This document shows positions 1 through 6,810 of a stretch of DNA of 6,810 bases, one piece after another. Position 1 is the first letter of the stretch. Each line of letters starts with the position of its first letter. This stretch comes from Flavobacterium sp. (GTDB lineage: Bacteria > Bacteroidota > Bacteroidia > Flavobacteriales > Flavobacteriaceae). Below the pieces are notes generated by a model. That model was not told where the DNA came from. It was given only the letters and a program-made list of their open reading frames with translations, and did no database searches. A program made the position numbers and the translations under genes. The stretch spans positions 1-6,810 of the forward strand of contig JAAURU010000203.1 of NCBI GenBank assembly GCA_012032075.1, written 5' to 3'.

Positions 1-2
1 TG

Positions 3-434
3 CTGCTAAAAGAAGGTAAAGTTCAAAAACTTCCATTGTTTATTGGTGAAAAAGAAGGTAAAACATTATATATTTTGCCAGTTAGAGGTAATGGTTTATG
101 GGATGCTATTTGGGGCTATGTAGCACTAAATGATGATTTAAAATCAATTAATGGTGTGTTTTTTGATCATAAAGGAGAAACTCCTGGTTTAGGAGCAAAT
201 ATAACCGAATCTTTTTTTAAAGACGATTTCAAGGGAGAAATGCTATTTGATACTGAAGGTAACTATAAATCAGTTGAAATTTCCAAGTCAAATGGAGATC
301 CAAGTAATTCAGATAAAACAGATAACCAAGTAGATGCAATTTCTGGAGCTACAATCACAGGAAATGGTGTAGGAGCAATGTTAAATTCTGGAATTAAATT
401 ATACCTACCTTATCTAGAAACCTTAAAAAAATAA
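3..434 (+). CDS. nqrC: Na+-translocating NADH:quinone oxidoreductase subunit C, 3' part (5' end outside window)
   Basis: C-terminal 143 residues of NqrC, the membrane-anchored periplasmic FMN subunit of Na+-NQR. The frame is open to the left edge, so the true start and the N-terminal membrane anchor lie upstream; a TTG at 36 is an internal leucine codon, not a start. The region reads through PVRGNGLWDAIWGYVAL, a GETPGLGANI stretch and the flavinylation motif DAISGATIT, followed by NGVGAML. In this family FMN is joined by a phosphoester bond to the threonine of SGAT (codon 351-353 here), and ApbE, encoded downstream at 3599, is the known class of enzyme that does this. The stop at 432-434 is 3 bases before nqrD, so the two are cotranscribed. 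No frameshift is seen in this part. Family assignment is very secure; acceptor identity follows from family knowledge. Confidence 0.96.
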   Translation: MLKEGKVQKLPLFIGEKEGKTLYILPVRGNGLWDAIWGYVALNDDLKSINGVFFDHKGETPGLGANITESFFKDDFKGEMLFDTEGNYKSVEISKSNGDPSNSDKTDNQVDAISGATITGNGVGAMLNSGIKLYLPYLETLKK

Positions 435-437
435 ATT

Positions 438-1108
438 ATGGCTACTACAAAAAATTCACAGAATGAGCCTTTATTCTCAAAAAAAAATGTAGGACTTTTA
501 AAAGATCCTTTGTTTGATAATAATCCAATTACTGTTCAAGTTTTGGGTATTTGTTCTGCTTTAGCAATTACTGCAGAGTTAAAAGCCGCTGTTATTATGG
601 CACTATCAGTTACCTTTGTTACAGCTATGGGAAATGTTGTTGTCTCTTTAATGAGAAATATTATACCAAACTCAATTCGTATTATAACACAACTTGTAGT
701 TGCCGCTACACTTGTAATTATTGTAGATTTAACCTTAAAAGCATACGTTCCAGATTTGGCAAAAAAATTATCGGTTTTTGTTGGACTAATAATTACAAAC
801 TGTATAATTATGGGACGATTTGAAGCTTTTGCACTTGGAAACACACCTTGGAAATCTTTTTTAGATGGTGTTGGAAATGGAGCAGGTTATGGATTAATAT
901 TAATTGTAGTTGGATTTTTTAGAGAATTATTAGGTTCTGGAAAATTATTTGGGTTTGAGATTTTAGGTAATTCAGTAGAAAAACAGTTATATGCTTTAGG
1001 TTATGAAATAACGGATTCATGTTGTTAGCTCCTATGGCATTAATTACTTTAGGATTAATTATTGGTTTTCAACGTTCAAGAAATAAAAGTTTAATCGAAA
1101 CTAACTAA
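438..1108 (+). CDS. nqrD: Na+-translocating NADH:quinone oxidoreductase subunit D, with one apparent frameshift
   Basis: Multi-pass inner-membrane subunit of Na+-NQR, homologous to NqrE and packed against it. The ATG at 438 lies 3 bases after the nqrC stop and opens with a soluble N-terminus, then KDPLFDNNPITVQVLGICSAL. Cys39 and Cys122 (in TNCIIMGR) match in context the two NqrD cysteines that, with two in NqrE, hold the intramembrane iron-sulfur centre. The reading frame breaks near 1019: the first frame ends after ITDSCC at a TAG (1026-1028), while the frame one base back continues MLLAPMALITLGLIIGF, the expected last membrane helix, and then QRSRNKSLIETN to a TAA at 1106-1108. Adding one base (most simply an A in TCA-ATG) restores about 223 residues, a normal length. 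I treat this as one gene with a probable sequencing deletion; a real truncation losing the last helix is less likely. Confidence 0.93.
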
Positions 1109-1111
1109 GAA

Positions 1112-1864
1112 ATGGAATTATTACAACTATTTTTAAAATCCATATTTATTGAAAATATGATTTTTGCAACTTTTTTAGGTATGTGTTCATATCTTGCCGT
1201 ATCTAAAAAAGTATCTACAGCTGTTGGTTTAGGAATTGCTGTTATTTTTGTTCAAATAATAACAGTACCATTAAATTATTTGTTAGATCAATATTTGCTT
1301 AGACCTGGTGCTTTATCTTGGTTAGGGGAAGAATATGCTGAGTATGACTTGAGTTTTTTAACATTTATTTTGTTTATCGCAACTGTAGCAACAATGGTGC
1401 AACTAGTTGAAATGATAGTTGAAAAATTTGCACCAGCATTATATAACTCGCTTGGGATTTTCCTTCCTTTAATAGCTGTAAATTGTGCAATATTAGGAGG
1501 TTCTTTATTTATGCAACAAAAAGAGTTTGCAAACATAACACAAGCTACTGTTTATGGATTAGGTTCTGGAATTGGTTGGTTCTTAGCAATTTTGGCTATA
1601 GCTGCTATTCGAGAAAAAATAAGATATTCAAATATTCCTGAAGCTTTTAGAGGACTAGGAATGACTTTTATTTTAACTGGACTTATGGCTATTGGTTTTA
1701 TGTCTTTTGGAGGTATGTTAACTGGTGGTAGTGATGCTGCTAAAAAAGAAATAGTTGACAATGCAAAGCCAGAAACTAAAGAAGAAGTTCCTGTACAAGA
1801 ACCTATAGATTCTACTTCTGTTGAAACAGTAAAGGATTCACTAACTAAAATAGCACAAAATTAA
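1112..1864 (+). CDS. nqrE: Na+-translocating NADH:quinone oxidoreductase subunit E, with C-terminal extension
   Basis: Six-helix inner-membrane subunit of Na+-NQR, intact at 250 residues. The ATG at 1112 is 3 bases after the nqrD stop. Cys25 (FLGMCSYLAVSKK) and Cys125 (AVNCAILGGSLF) correspond to the NqrE cysteines that help bind the intramembrane iron-sulfur centre together with the NqrD pair. Other family landmarks are ENMIFATFLGMC, VEKFAPALYNSLGIFLPLI, AIREKIRYSNIPEAFRGLG and the last helix ending GLMAIGFMSFGGML near residue 203. The family core, as in Vibrio at about 198 residues, ends there. This protein continues about 47 residues, a hydrophilic tail rich in Glu, Lys, Pro, Ser and Thr (around GGSDAAKKE to the end). 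The tail shares the frame of the core with no stop between, so it is a genuine extension and not a readthrough artefact. Its role is unknown. Confidence 0.96.
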   Translation: MELLQLFLKSIFIENMIFATFLGMCSYLAVSKKVSTAVGLGIAVIFVQIITVPLNYLLDQYLLRPGALSWLGEEYAEYDLSFLTFILFIATVATMVQLVEMIVEKFAPALYNSLGIFLPLIAVNCAILGGSLFMQQKEFANITQATVYGLGSGIGWFLAILAIAAIREKIRYSNIPEAFRGLGMTFILTGLMAIGFMSFGGMLTGGSDAAKKEIVDNAKPETKEEVPVQEPIDSTSVETVKDSLTKIAQN

Positions 1865-1865
1865 T

Positions 1866-3178
1866 ATGATAGCTTTAGAAGTAACAACTGGTGGATTAGT
1901 CAGTACAACAGTAGTAGCATTTTTAGTTTTATTATTGATCTTAGTTGCAATTATTTTGTTTGCAAAAGCAAAATTAGTTCCATCTGGACCAGTAAAAATT
2001 AAAATTAATGGAGAAAGTGAAATTGAAGTAAGTTCAGGGAGTACATTGCTTTCGACTTTAGGTTCAAGTAAAATATTCTTACCATCTGCTTGTGGAGGTG
2101 GTGGAACTTGTATTCAGTGTAAATGTATTGTTAAAGATGGTGGTGGAGAAGCTTTACCTACTGAAATTCCTCATTTTAGTAGAAAAGAATTAGCAGATGG
2201 ATGGAGGTTAGGTTGCCAAGTTAAAGTTAAAAACAACATGGTAATTGAAGTTCCTGAAGAAGTTTTTGGTATCAAAAAATTTGAAGCTAAAGTATATTCT
2301 AACTATAATGTTGCGTCATTTATAAAAGAGTTTATTGTAGAACTACCTGATGATATGCATTATGAAGCTGGAGGATATATTCAAATTGAAATTCCTAAAT
2401 GCGAAATAAAGTATTCAGATATTGATATCACTGCACATCCAGAAGAACATCCAGGTGAACCAGATAAGTTTAAAGCCGAATGGGATAAATTTAATTTATG
2501 GCCATTAGTCATGAAAAATGATGAATTAGTTGAAAGAGCTTATTCAATGGCTTCTTACCCAGCTGAAGGAAGAAAAATAATGTTAAACGTGCGTGTGGCT
2601 ACTCCACCATGGGATAGAAATATAAATGGTTGGGCAAAAGTTAACCCAGGTATTGCATCGTCTTACATTTTTCTAGAAAAGCAGGTAATCCTGTAGTAGT
2701 TTCTGGTCCTTACGGAGAATTTTTCATAAATGAGTCAGATGCAGAAATGTTATATGTAGGTGGTGGAGCTGGTATGGCACCAATGCGTTCTCACTTATAT
2801 CATTTATTTCGCACAGTAAAAACAGGAAGAAAAGTTACTTATTGGTATGGAGGACGTTCTAAAAGAGAATTATTTTATGTAGATCATTTTAGAGCTTTAG
2901 AGAAAGATTTCCCTAATTTTAGATTCTATATGGCTCTTTCGGAACCATTGCCAGAAGATAATTGGAAGGTTAAAGAATCTTTAAATGGAGAAGGAGATGG
3001 ATTCGTAGGATTTATTCATAATGTGGTAATTGACAATTATTTGTCTAAACATGAAGATCCAGAAGATATTGAATTGTATTTCTGTGGGCCACCAATGATG
3101 AATAAAGCTGTTCAAAAAATGGGTGAGGATTTTGGACTAGATCCAGATAATATTAGATTTGACGATTTTGGAGGATAA
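1866..3178 (+). CDS. nqrF: Na+-translocating NADH:quinone oxidoreductase subunit F, with one apparent frameshift
   Basis: Cytosolic electron-entry subunit of Na+-NQR: oxidises NADH via FAD and passes electrons to a 2Fe-2S centre. The ATG at 1866 follows the nqrE stop by one base. Domains in order: membrane anchor at about residues 12-33; plant-type ferredoxin domain with cluster ligands Cys76, Cys82, Cys85 and Cys117; ferredoxin-reductase FAD domain with RAYSMASYP (Arg224 to Ser227); NADH domain with GGGAGMAP (about 299-306) and CGPPMM (Cys407); and C-terminal FDDFGG. The frame breaks at a run of five T (2668-2672) where six are expected: the first frame reads IFLEKQVIL and stops at 2694-2696, while the shifted frame reads SRKAGNPVVVSGPYGEFF and runs to the TAA at 3176-3178. 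Restored length is 437 residues. A broken gene would lose the whole NADH domain, so a homopolymer sequencing error is the likelier reading. Confidence 0.94.
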
Positions 3179-3192
3179 TATAAAATAAATAC

Positions 3193-3221
3193 AAAACCGT
3201 TCTATTATTTAGAACGGTTTT
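3193..3221 (+). terminator. Intrinsic terminator of the nqr operon
   Basis: A perfect inverted repeat starts 14 bases after the nqrF stop. The left arm AAAACCGTTCTA (3193-3204) pairs with TAGAACGGTTTT (3210-3221), giving 12 base pairs around a 5-base TTATT loop. The right arm ends in T-rich sequence (TTTTTAATTTTAT from 3218). Because the arms carry A on the left and T on the right, the element could also work on the opposite strand, but no opposing gene is present here. It separates the nqr operon from the unit starting at 3256. Confidence 0.9.
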
Positions 3222-3243
3222 TAATTTTATAATACTAATTGTG

Positions 3244-3251
3244 TAATTTTG
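3244..3251 (+). promoter_or_regulatory. Candidate Bacteroidota -7 promoter element before the 3256 gene
   Basis: TAATTTTG matches the Bacteroidota primary-sigma -7 consensus TAnnTTTG exactly and lies just after the nqr terminator, where a new transcript would be expected. No TTG -33 element is found at the usual distance upstream; the area there is T-rich. The ATG at 3256 begins only 4 bases after the element, so a start of transcription a few bases downstream would give a leaderless or nearly leaderless mRNA. Confidence 0.6.
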
Positions 3252-3255
3252 AAGT

Positions 3256-3621
3256 ATGGAAGAACTTTCAGAACAAGATTTGCATCAAATTGCTATGAAT
3301 CATGTTGGCAGAGATTTAGAATCTAGTGGTTTTGAATTTATTGCTATTAATAGCCAGTTAAAAAAACATCCTCAATTTGTTTGTGTAGATAAAAAGACAA
3401 ACACGCTGCATTTTGTAATGGTTCAAGCAGTTCCATATCCTATTAATCCTGATTTGCCAAATATTTTATTTGTAGAGACCTTTATCAGTCATGCAAAAGC
3501 CAAAAATGCAAAAGTACTTTTTGCTGGTGTGGGTATTGCAAACGCTGAAGATTTTGAAAAACCAGTATATAAAAACTCAGATTATGTAATAAATTATAAT
3601 GGATACAAAACACTTTTATAG
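3256..3621 (+). CDS. Small conserved-looking protein of unknown function between nqrF and apbE
   Basis: Intact soluble protein of 121 residues without signal peptide or membrane segment. From memory, very similar short proteins occur at this place in flavobacterial genomes and are sometimes labelled 'Na(+)-translocating NADH-quinone reductase subunit F'. That label is positional: the protein has no ferredoxin cysteine cluster, no FAD or NADH motif, and only one cysteine. The N-terminal half (EQDLHQIAMNHVGRDLESSGFEFIAI, then FVCVD, a short polar turn and LHFVMVQAV) reads as a helix followed by beta strands. It loosely recalls the layout of PD-(D/E)XK nuclease-like folds, but with no acidic-lysine catalytic pair. 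The C-terminal half has KVLFAGVGIANAEDF and VYKNSDYVINYNGY. It overlaps apbE by 23 bases, suggesting coupled expression and possibly a role near ApbE or NQR assembly. Function unassigned. Confidence 0.85.
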   Translation: MEELSEQDLHQIAMNHVGRDLESSGFEFIAINSQLKKHPQFVCVDKKTNTLHFVMVQAVPYPINPDLPNILFVETFISHAKAKNAKVLFAGVGIANAEDFEKPVYKNSDYVINYNGYKTLL

Positions 3622-4614
3622 TTTTTTACTTGTGCTAATTACACTAATTTCTTGTAAAAAAGAAAAAGTTGATGCCTTTTACACAATACAAGGTGAAGCA
3701 CAAGGTAGTACTTATAGTATTAAGTATATTGCTAATGAAGAAATGGTTACCAAAGCTCAAATTGACTCTTTGTTGCTAGCTTTTGATTTATCATTATCAA
3801 CATATAGAAAAGATTCACAAATTTCAAAAATTAACACAGGAGATTCAACTGTAATAGTAGATCCATTTTTTATCGAAACCTTTAAAGCTTCAGATATAAT
3901 TTATACGGAAACAAATGGGTTATTCGATCCTACAATTGGAGTTTTAGTAAATGCTTATGGCTTTGGTCCAGATCATGAAAGAAAAGATGTTACTCAAATA
4001 CAAATAGATAGTTTACTTCAATTTGTAGGCTTTGACAAAGTAAAGTTGAATCCAAATAACACTATTTCTAAAAAATATAAGGCAACTTATTTTGATTTTA
4101 ATGCCATTGCGCAAGGTTATTCTGTAGATGTAGTAAGTAATTTTATACAAGCAAAAGGAATTCAAACTGCAATTGTAGAAATAGGAGGTGAACTTTTCGC
4201 ATTTGGGAAAAATACAATTAATAAAAAAGAATGGATAGTTGGTATTGATGATCCACTACAAACACAAGATGAACGAAAATTAATTGCTACCATTAAATTA
4301 AAAATCTTGGAATGGCAACTTCTGGAAATTATAGAAAAGTTACAATTGATTCAATTACAGGAGAAAAATTTGTTCATACAATTAATCCAAAAACAGGTAA
4401 GCCACAAAGAAGCAATATTTTAAGTACAACCGTTTTAGCTCCTACTTGCAAAATGGCCGATGGTTATGCAACGGCATTTATGGTAATGAGCCTTGAAGAA
4501 AGTAAAAAATTTCTTGAAAAGCATCCAGAATTATATGTTATGATTGTCTATGTAGATGGAACCACAGCAACACAACAATTTATAACAGCAAATTTTGAAT
4601 CTATAATTTTGTAA
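3599..4614 (+). CDS. apbE: FAD:protein FMN transferase (ApbE), lipoprotein, with one apparent frameshift
   Basis: Transfers FMN from FAD to a threonine hydroxyl of target flavoproteins outside the cytoplasm; known targets include NqrC and NqrB. The ATG at 3599 gives a lipoprotein signal (FLLVLITLISC, lipobox LISC, acylated Cys19), which supports this start although it overlaps the upstream gene. Family motifs: GSTYSI (37-41), LSTYRKDSQISKIN, GLFDPTIGVLVNAYGFG (107-123), FNAIAQGYSVD (168-177, with Gln where many members have Lys), VEIGGE, ATSGNYR, HTINPKTGKP (His260) and the magnesium-site ADGYATA (Asp288, Thr292). The frame breaks at a run of five A (4300-4304) where six are expected: one frame runs on to 4423 as unrelated Leu/Gln/Ile-rich sequence, the other continues NLGMATSGNYRKV to the TAA at 4612-4614. 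Restored length is 338 residues, normal for the family. Confidence 0.94.
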
Positions 4615-4640
4615 GAAAAAGTTAATTTATTTAAAATAAT

Positions 4641-4671
4641 TTGTTCTTTTTTTAGTTATCCTTTAGATTTG
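4641..4671 (+). promoter_or_regulatory. Candidate Bacteroidota promoter for the M16 peptidase gene
   Basis: TTG at 4641-4643 and TAGATTTG at 4664-4671 match the Bacteroidota -33 (TTG) and -7 (TAnnTTTG) elements with 20 bases between them, within the usual spacing. Transcription would begin roughly at 4676-4680, leaving a short A-rich leader before the ATG at 4689 and no Shine-Dalgarno sequence, as is usual in this phylum. The 74-base gap after apbE shows no convincing terminator, so readthrough from apbE is also possible. Confidence 0.7.
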
Positions 4672-4688
4672 AAAAAAATATAACTAAA

Positions 4689-6810
4689 ATGAAGAACTTT
4701 AAAAAATTCTTTTTCTTTCTGCTTGCAACACCAGCTTTTTTTGTTGCACAAGAATTAAAAATGGACAGTCCTATTCCAATGGATCCTTCAGTGAAAACAG
4801 GTAAGCTGAAAAACGGATTAACGTATTACATTAAAAAGAACAACAAACCAGAAAACAAATTAGTTTTAAGACTAATGATTAATGCTGGATCTATTCTTGA
4901 AACAGATGAGCAACAAGGTTTGGCTCACTTTATGGAACACATGTGTTTTAATGGAACAAAACGTTTTCCAAAAAACAAATTAGTTGACTACCTTCAAAGT
5001 ATTGGAGTTAAATTTGGACAACATCTAAATGCATATACAAGTTTTGATGAAACAGTTTATTTTTTACCTATTCCATCAGATGACAAAGAAAAAGTAGAAA
5101 AAGGTTTTCAAATTATTGAAGACTGGGCTTTTAATACAACTTTAACCCCTGAAGAAATTGATAAAGAAAGAGGAGTGGTTTTAGAAGAATATCGTTTAGG
5201 ATTAGGAGCTGATAAAAGAATGCTGGGACAATACATGCCAAAAATGATGTATAATTCACAATATGCGAAAAGACTTCCTATTGGTCAAAAAGAAATTCTT
5301 GAAAACTTTACTTATGATAAATTAACAAGTTTTTACAAAGATTGGTATCGACCAAATTTAATGAGTGTAGTTGTTGTTGGTGATGTTGATGTTGTTGAAA
5401 TGGAGAAAAAAATCAAAGAGCATTTTTCAGGATACAAAACCCAAAAAACGAAAAGCCACGTAAAGTTTTTGAAGTTCCTAATCACAAAGAAACATTTGTT
5501 GCAGTAGAAAGTGATAAAGAAGCTGCTTTTACACAAGTTCAATTGTTATATAAGGATTACAGTGAGCCTAAAAAAACAGTTACAGTTAAGGATTATAGAG
5601 ACGATTTAATAGAAGGTTTATTTACGACCATGTTGAATAATAGATTAGAAGAAAAACAAAATTCAGCAACACCTCCTTTTACATATGGATATACTTATCA
5701 TGGAGGAACTTGGGCTAGAACAAAAGAAGCTTTTCAGTCTTTTGCTATGGTTTCTCAAGATAAACAATTAGATGCACTAAAAGTTTTAATAGAAGAGAAT
5801 GAAAGAGTTAAGAAATTTGGATTTACACAAGGTGAATTAGAAAGAGCTAAAATAGAATACTTAAACCAAACGGAAAGAAGTTATAACGAAAGAGATAAAA
5901 CAGAATCTGAAAATTACGTTTGGGCAATGCAAAGTAATTTCTTAGAGCAAGAACCAGCTCCAAGTATTGAGTGGAGATTTAATGCCATGAAGCAATTATT
6001 GCCTTCTGTATCTTTAAAAGAAACAAATGATTTAATTGCAAAATTTATAAAAGATGATAACAGAGTTATTATCCTAACGGGACCTGAAAAAGAAGGATTG
6101 GTTTTACCAACAGAAAAAGAAGTGCTTTCTGCAATGAATATTGATGAAGCTTCTTTAAAGCCTTATGTTGAAACAGAAATTGCTAGTAGTTTAATAAGAA
6201 CTACACCAAAAAAGGGTAGTGTTACTAAAACAGAAAAAAACGATAAATTAGGAATAACTACGCTTACACTTTCAAATGGTGCTAAAGTAATTTACAAGAA
6301 AACCGATTTCAAAAACGACGAAATTCAATTCCAAGCAATGAGTTTTGGTGGAACAAATTTAGTTTCAACTGATGACTATTTAAAAGCATCATTAGCTATG
6401 GGAGGAATTGATGAAGCTGGTTTCTCTGGAATGAATAAAAACGACATCAATAAATTCATGTCGGGTAAAATTGCTAGATTAAATCCTTATGTAGGTTCAA
6501 CTTCTGAAGGAATGCGTGGTTCTTCAACTCCAAAAGATTTTGAATATTTAATGCAAATGATTCATGCTTATTTTACAGATATGAACATGGATAAAGAAGC
6601 TTTTCAAGGTTTTATTTCAAAAGAAAAAGGATTTATGACAAATTTATTGTCTCAACCTACTTATTATTTTTCTAATGAATTCTATTCTTTTTTAAATAAA
6701 GAAAACCCAAGATATACTGGTTTTCCAAAGCCAGAAGATTATGACAAAGCAGATTATGAATTAGCTTATAAAATCTTTAAAGAGCGCTTTGCTAATGCTG
6801 GTGATTTCAA
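4689..6810 (+). CDS. Secreted M16-family zinc metallopeptidase, partial at 3' end, with one apparent frameshift
   Basis: Insulinase/pitrilysin-type (M16) zinc peptidase, probably acting in the periplasm. The ATG at 4689 gives a signal peptide (KNFKK, then a Phe-rich hydrophobic core, likely cleaved after FFVA at residue 20). The inverted zinc motif HFMEH (His80, Glu83, His84) lies in GLAHFMEHMCFNGT; downstream ERGVVLEEYR offers Glu160 and Glu167 as the candidate third ligand and its partner. YDKLTSFYKDWYRPNLMSVVVVGD is the typical end of the first catalytic domain. The frame breaks in A-rich sequence at 5436-5448: one frame stops at 5505-5507, the other continues KPRKVFEVPNHKETFVAVE and stays open to the edge. 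A second M16 unit seems to begin near 6250 (LGITTLTLSNGAKVIYKKTDF) without an HxxEH, as in two-unit relatives. About 707 residues are visible; relatives are usually above 900, so roughly a quarter is missing. Confidence 0.92.

Noticed and set aside
36..38. TTG as the start of the first gene
   Set aside because: The frame is open from position 3 with NqrC-like sequence upstream of the TTG, so this is an internal leucine codon of a gene cut by the window edge.
536..844. Open frame on the minus strand inside nqrD
   Set aside because: It lies antisense to a well-supported gene, shows no recognisable family features, and its composition is what a shadow of hydrophobic codons gives. The same applies to minus-strand frames at 1288-1536, 1552-1761 and 5333-5542, and to the second plus frame at 551-823.
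2747..3178. Separate small NADH-binding oxidoreductase gene
   Set aside because: It is the C-terminal NADH domain of NqrF. The same frame continues upstream to the T-run frameshift and joins the FAD domain there.
4621..4653. Possible terminator after apbE (AT-only imperfect inverted repeat near TTATTTAAAATAA followed by seven T)
   Set aside because: The arms contain only A/T pairs and need a bulge, so the hairpin would be very weak. Such repeats are expected by chance in this AT-rich gap.
5366..5399. GTT/GAT triplet-like repeat tract
   Set aside because: It encodes the conserved SVVVVGDVDVVE strand at the end of the first M16 unit. Runs of valine and aspartate codons explain it without invoking a microsatellite.
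1019..5448. Programmed -1 ribosomal frameshifting as the explanation for the four broken frames
   Set aside because: The sites do not form a canonical slippery heptamer in the zero frame, I see no shared downstream structure, and four unrelated neighbouring genes using recoding is far less likely than homopolymer base-calling errors.

Overview
The window is AT-rich DNA read entirely from the + strand. The protein sequences, the very tight gene packing, the absence of Shine-Dalgarno-like sequences before the starts, and two matches to the Bacteroidota -7 promoter element (TAnnTTTG) point to a member of the Flavobacteriia, probably Flavobacteriaceae. I cannot name the genus from sequence alone.

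Positions 3-3178 hold the 3' part of an nqr operon for the Na+-translocating NADH:quinone oxidoreductase (Na+-NQR): the end of nqrC, then nqrD, nqrE and nqrF, separated by only 3, 3 and 1 bases. A strong intrinsic terminator (3193-3221) closes it. Next comes a two-gene unit. It starts with a small conserved-looking protein of unknown function (3256-3621), which has a near-leaderless promoter. That gene overlaps by 23 bases with apbE (3599-4614), a lipoprotein FAD:protein FMN transferase. A separate promoter (4641-4671) then drives a large secreted M16 zinc metallopeptidase that runs off the right end (4689-6810).

The genes fit together. NqrF takes electrons from NADH through FAD and a 2Fe-2S centre. 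NqrD and NqrE carry the four membrane cysteines that hold the intramembrane iron-sulfur centre. NqrC carries a covalently bound FMN on the threonine of its SGAT motif. ApbE is the enzyme class that attaches that FMN, so the maturase lies just downstream of its substrate's operon. The M16 peptidase has no evident link to NQR.

The most striking feature is damage. Four of the seven genes (nqrD, nqrF, apbE, M16) each carry exactly one apparent single-base deletion. In each, the downstream frame continues the same protein, and at least three of the four sites lie in A or T runs. Genes that are otherwise intact, share one kind of lesion and lie side by side are best explained by uncorrected homopolymer errors in the assembly, not by four pseudogenes. 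I annotate each as one CDS spanning both frames. I found no convincing novel multi-gene system. The best candidate for new biology is the small uncharacterised protein between nqrF and apbE.
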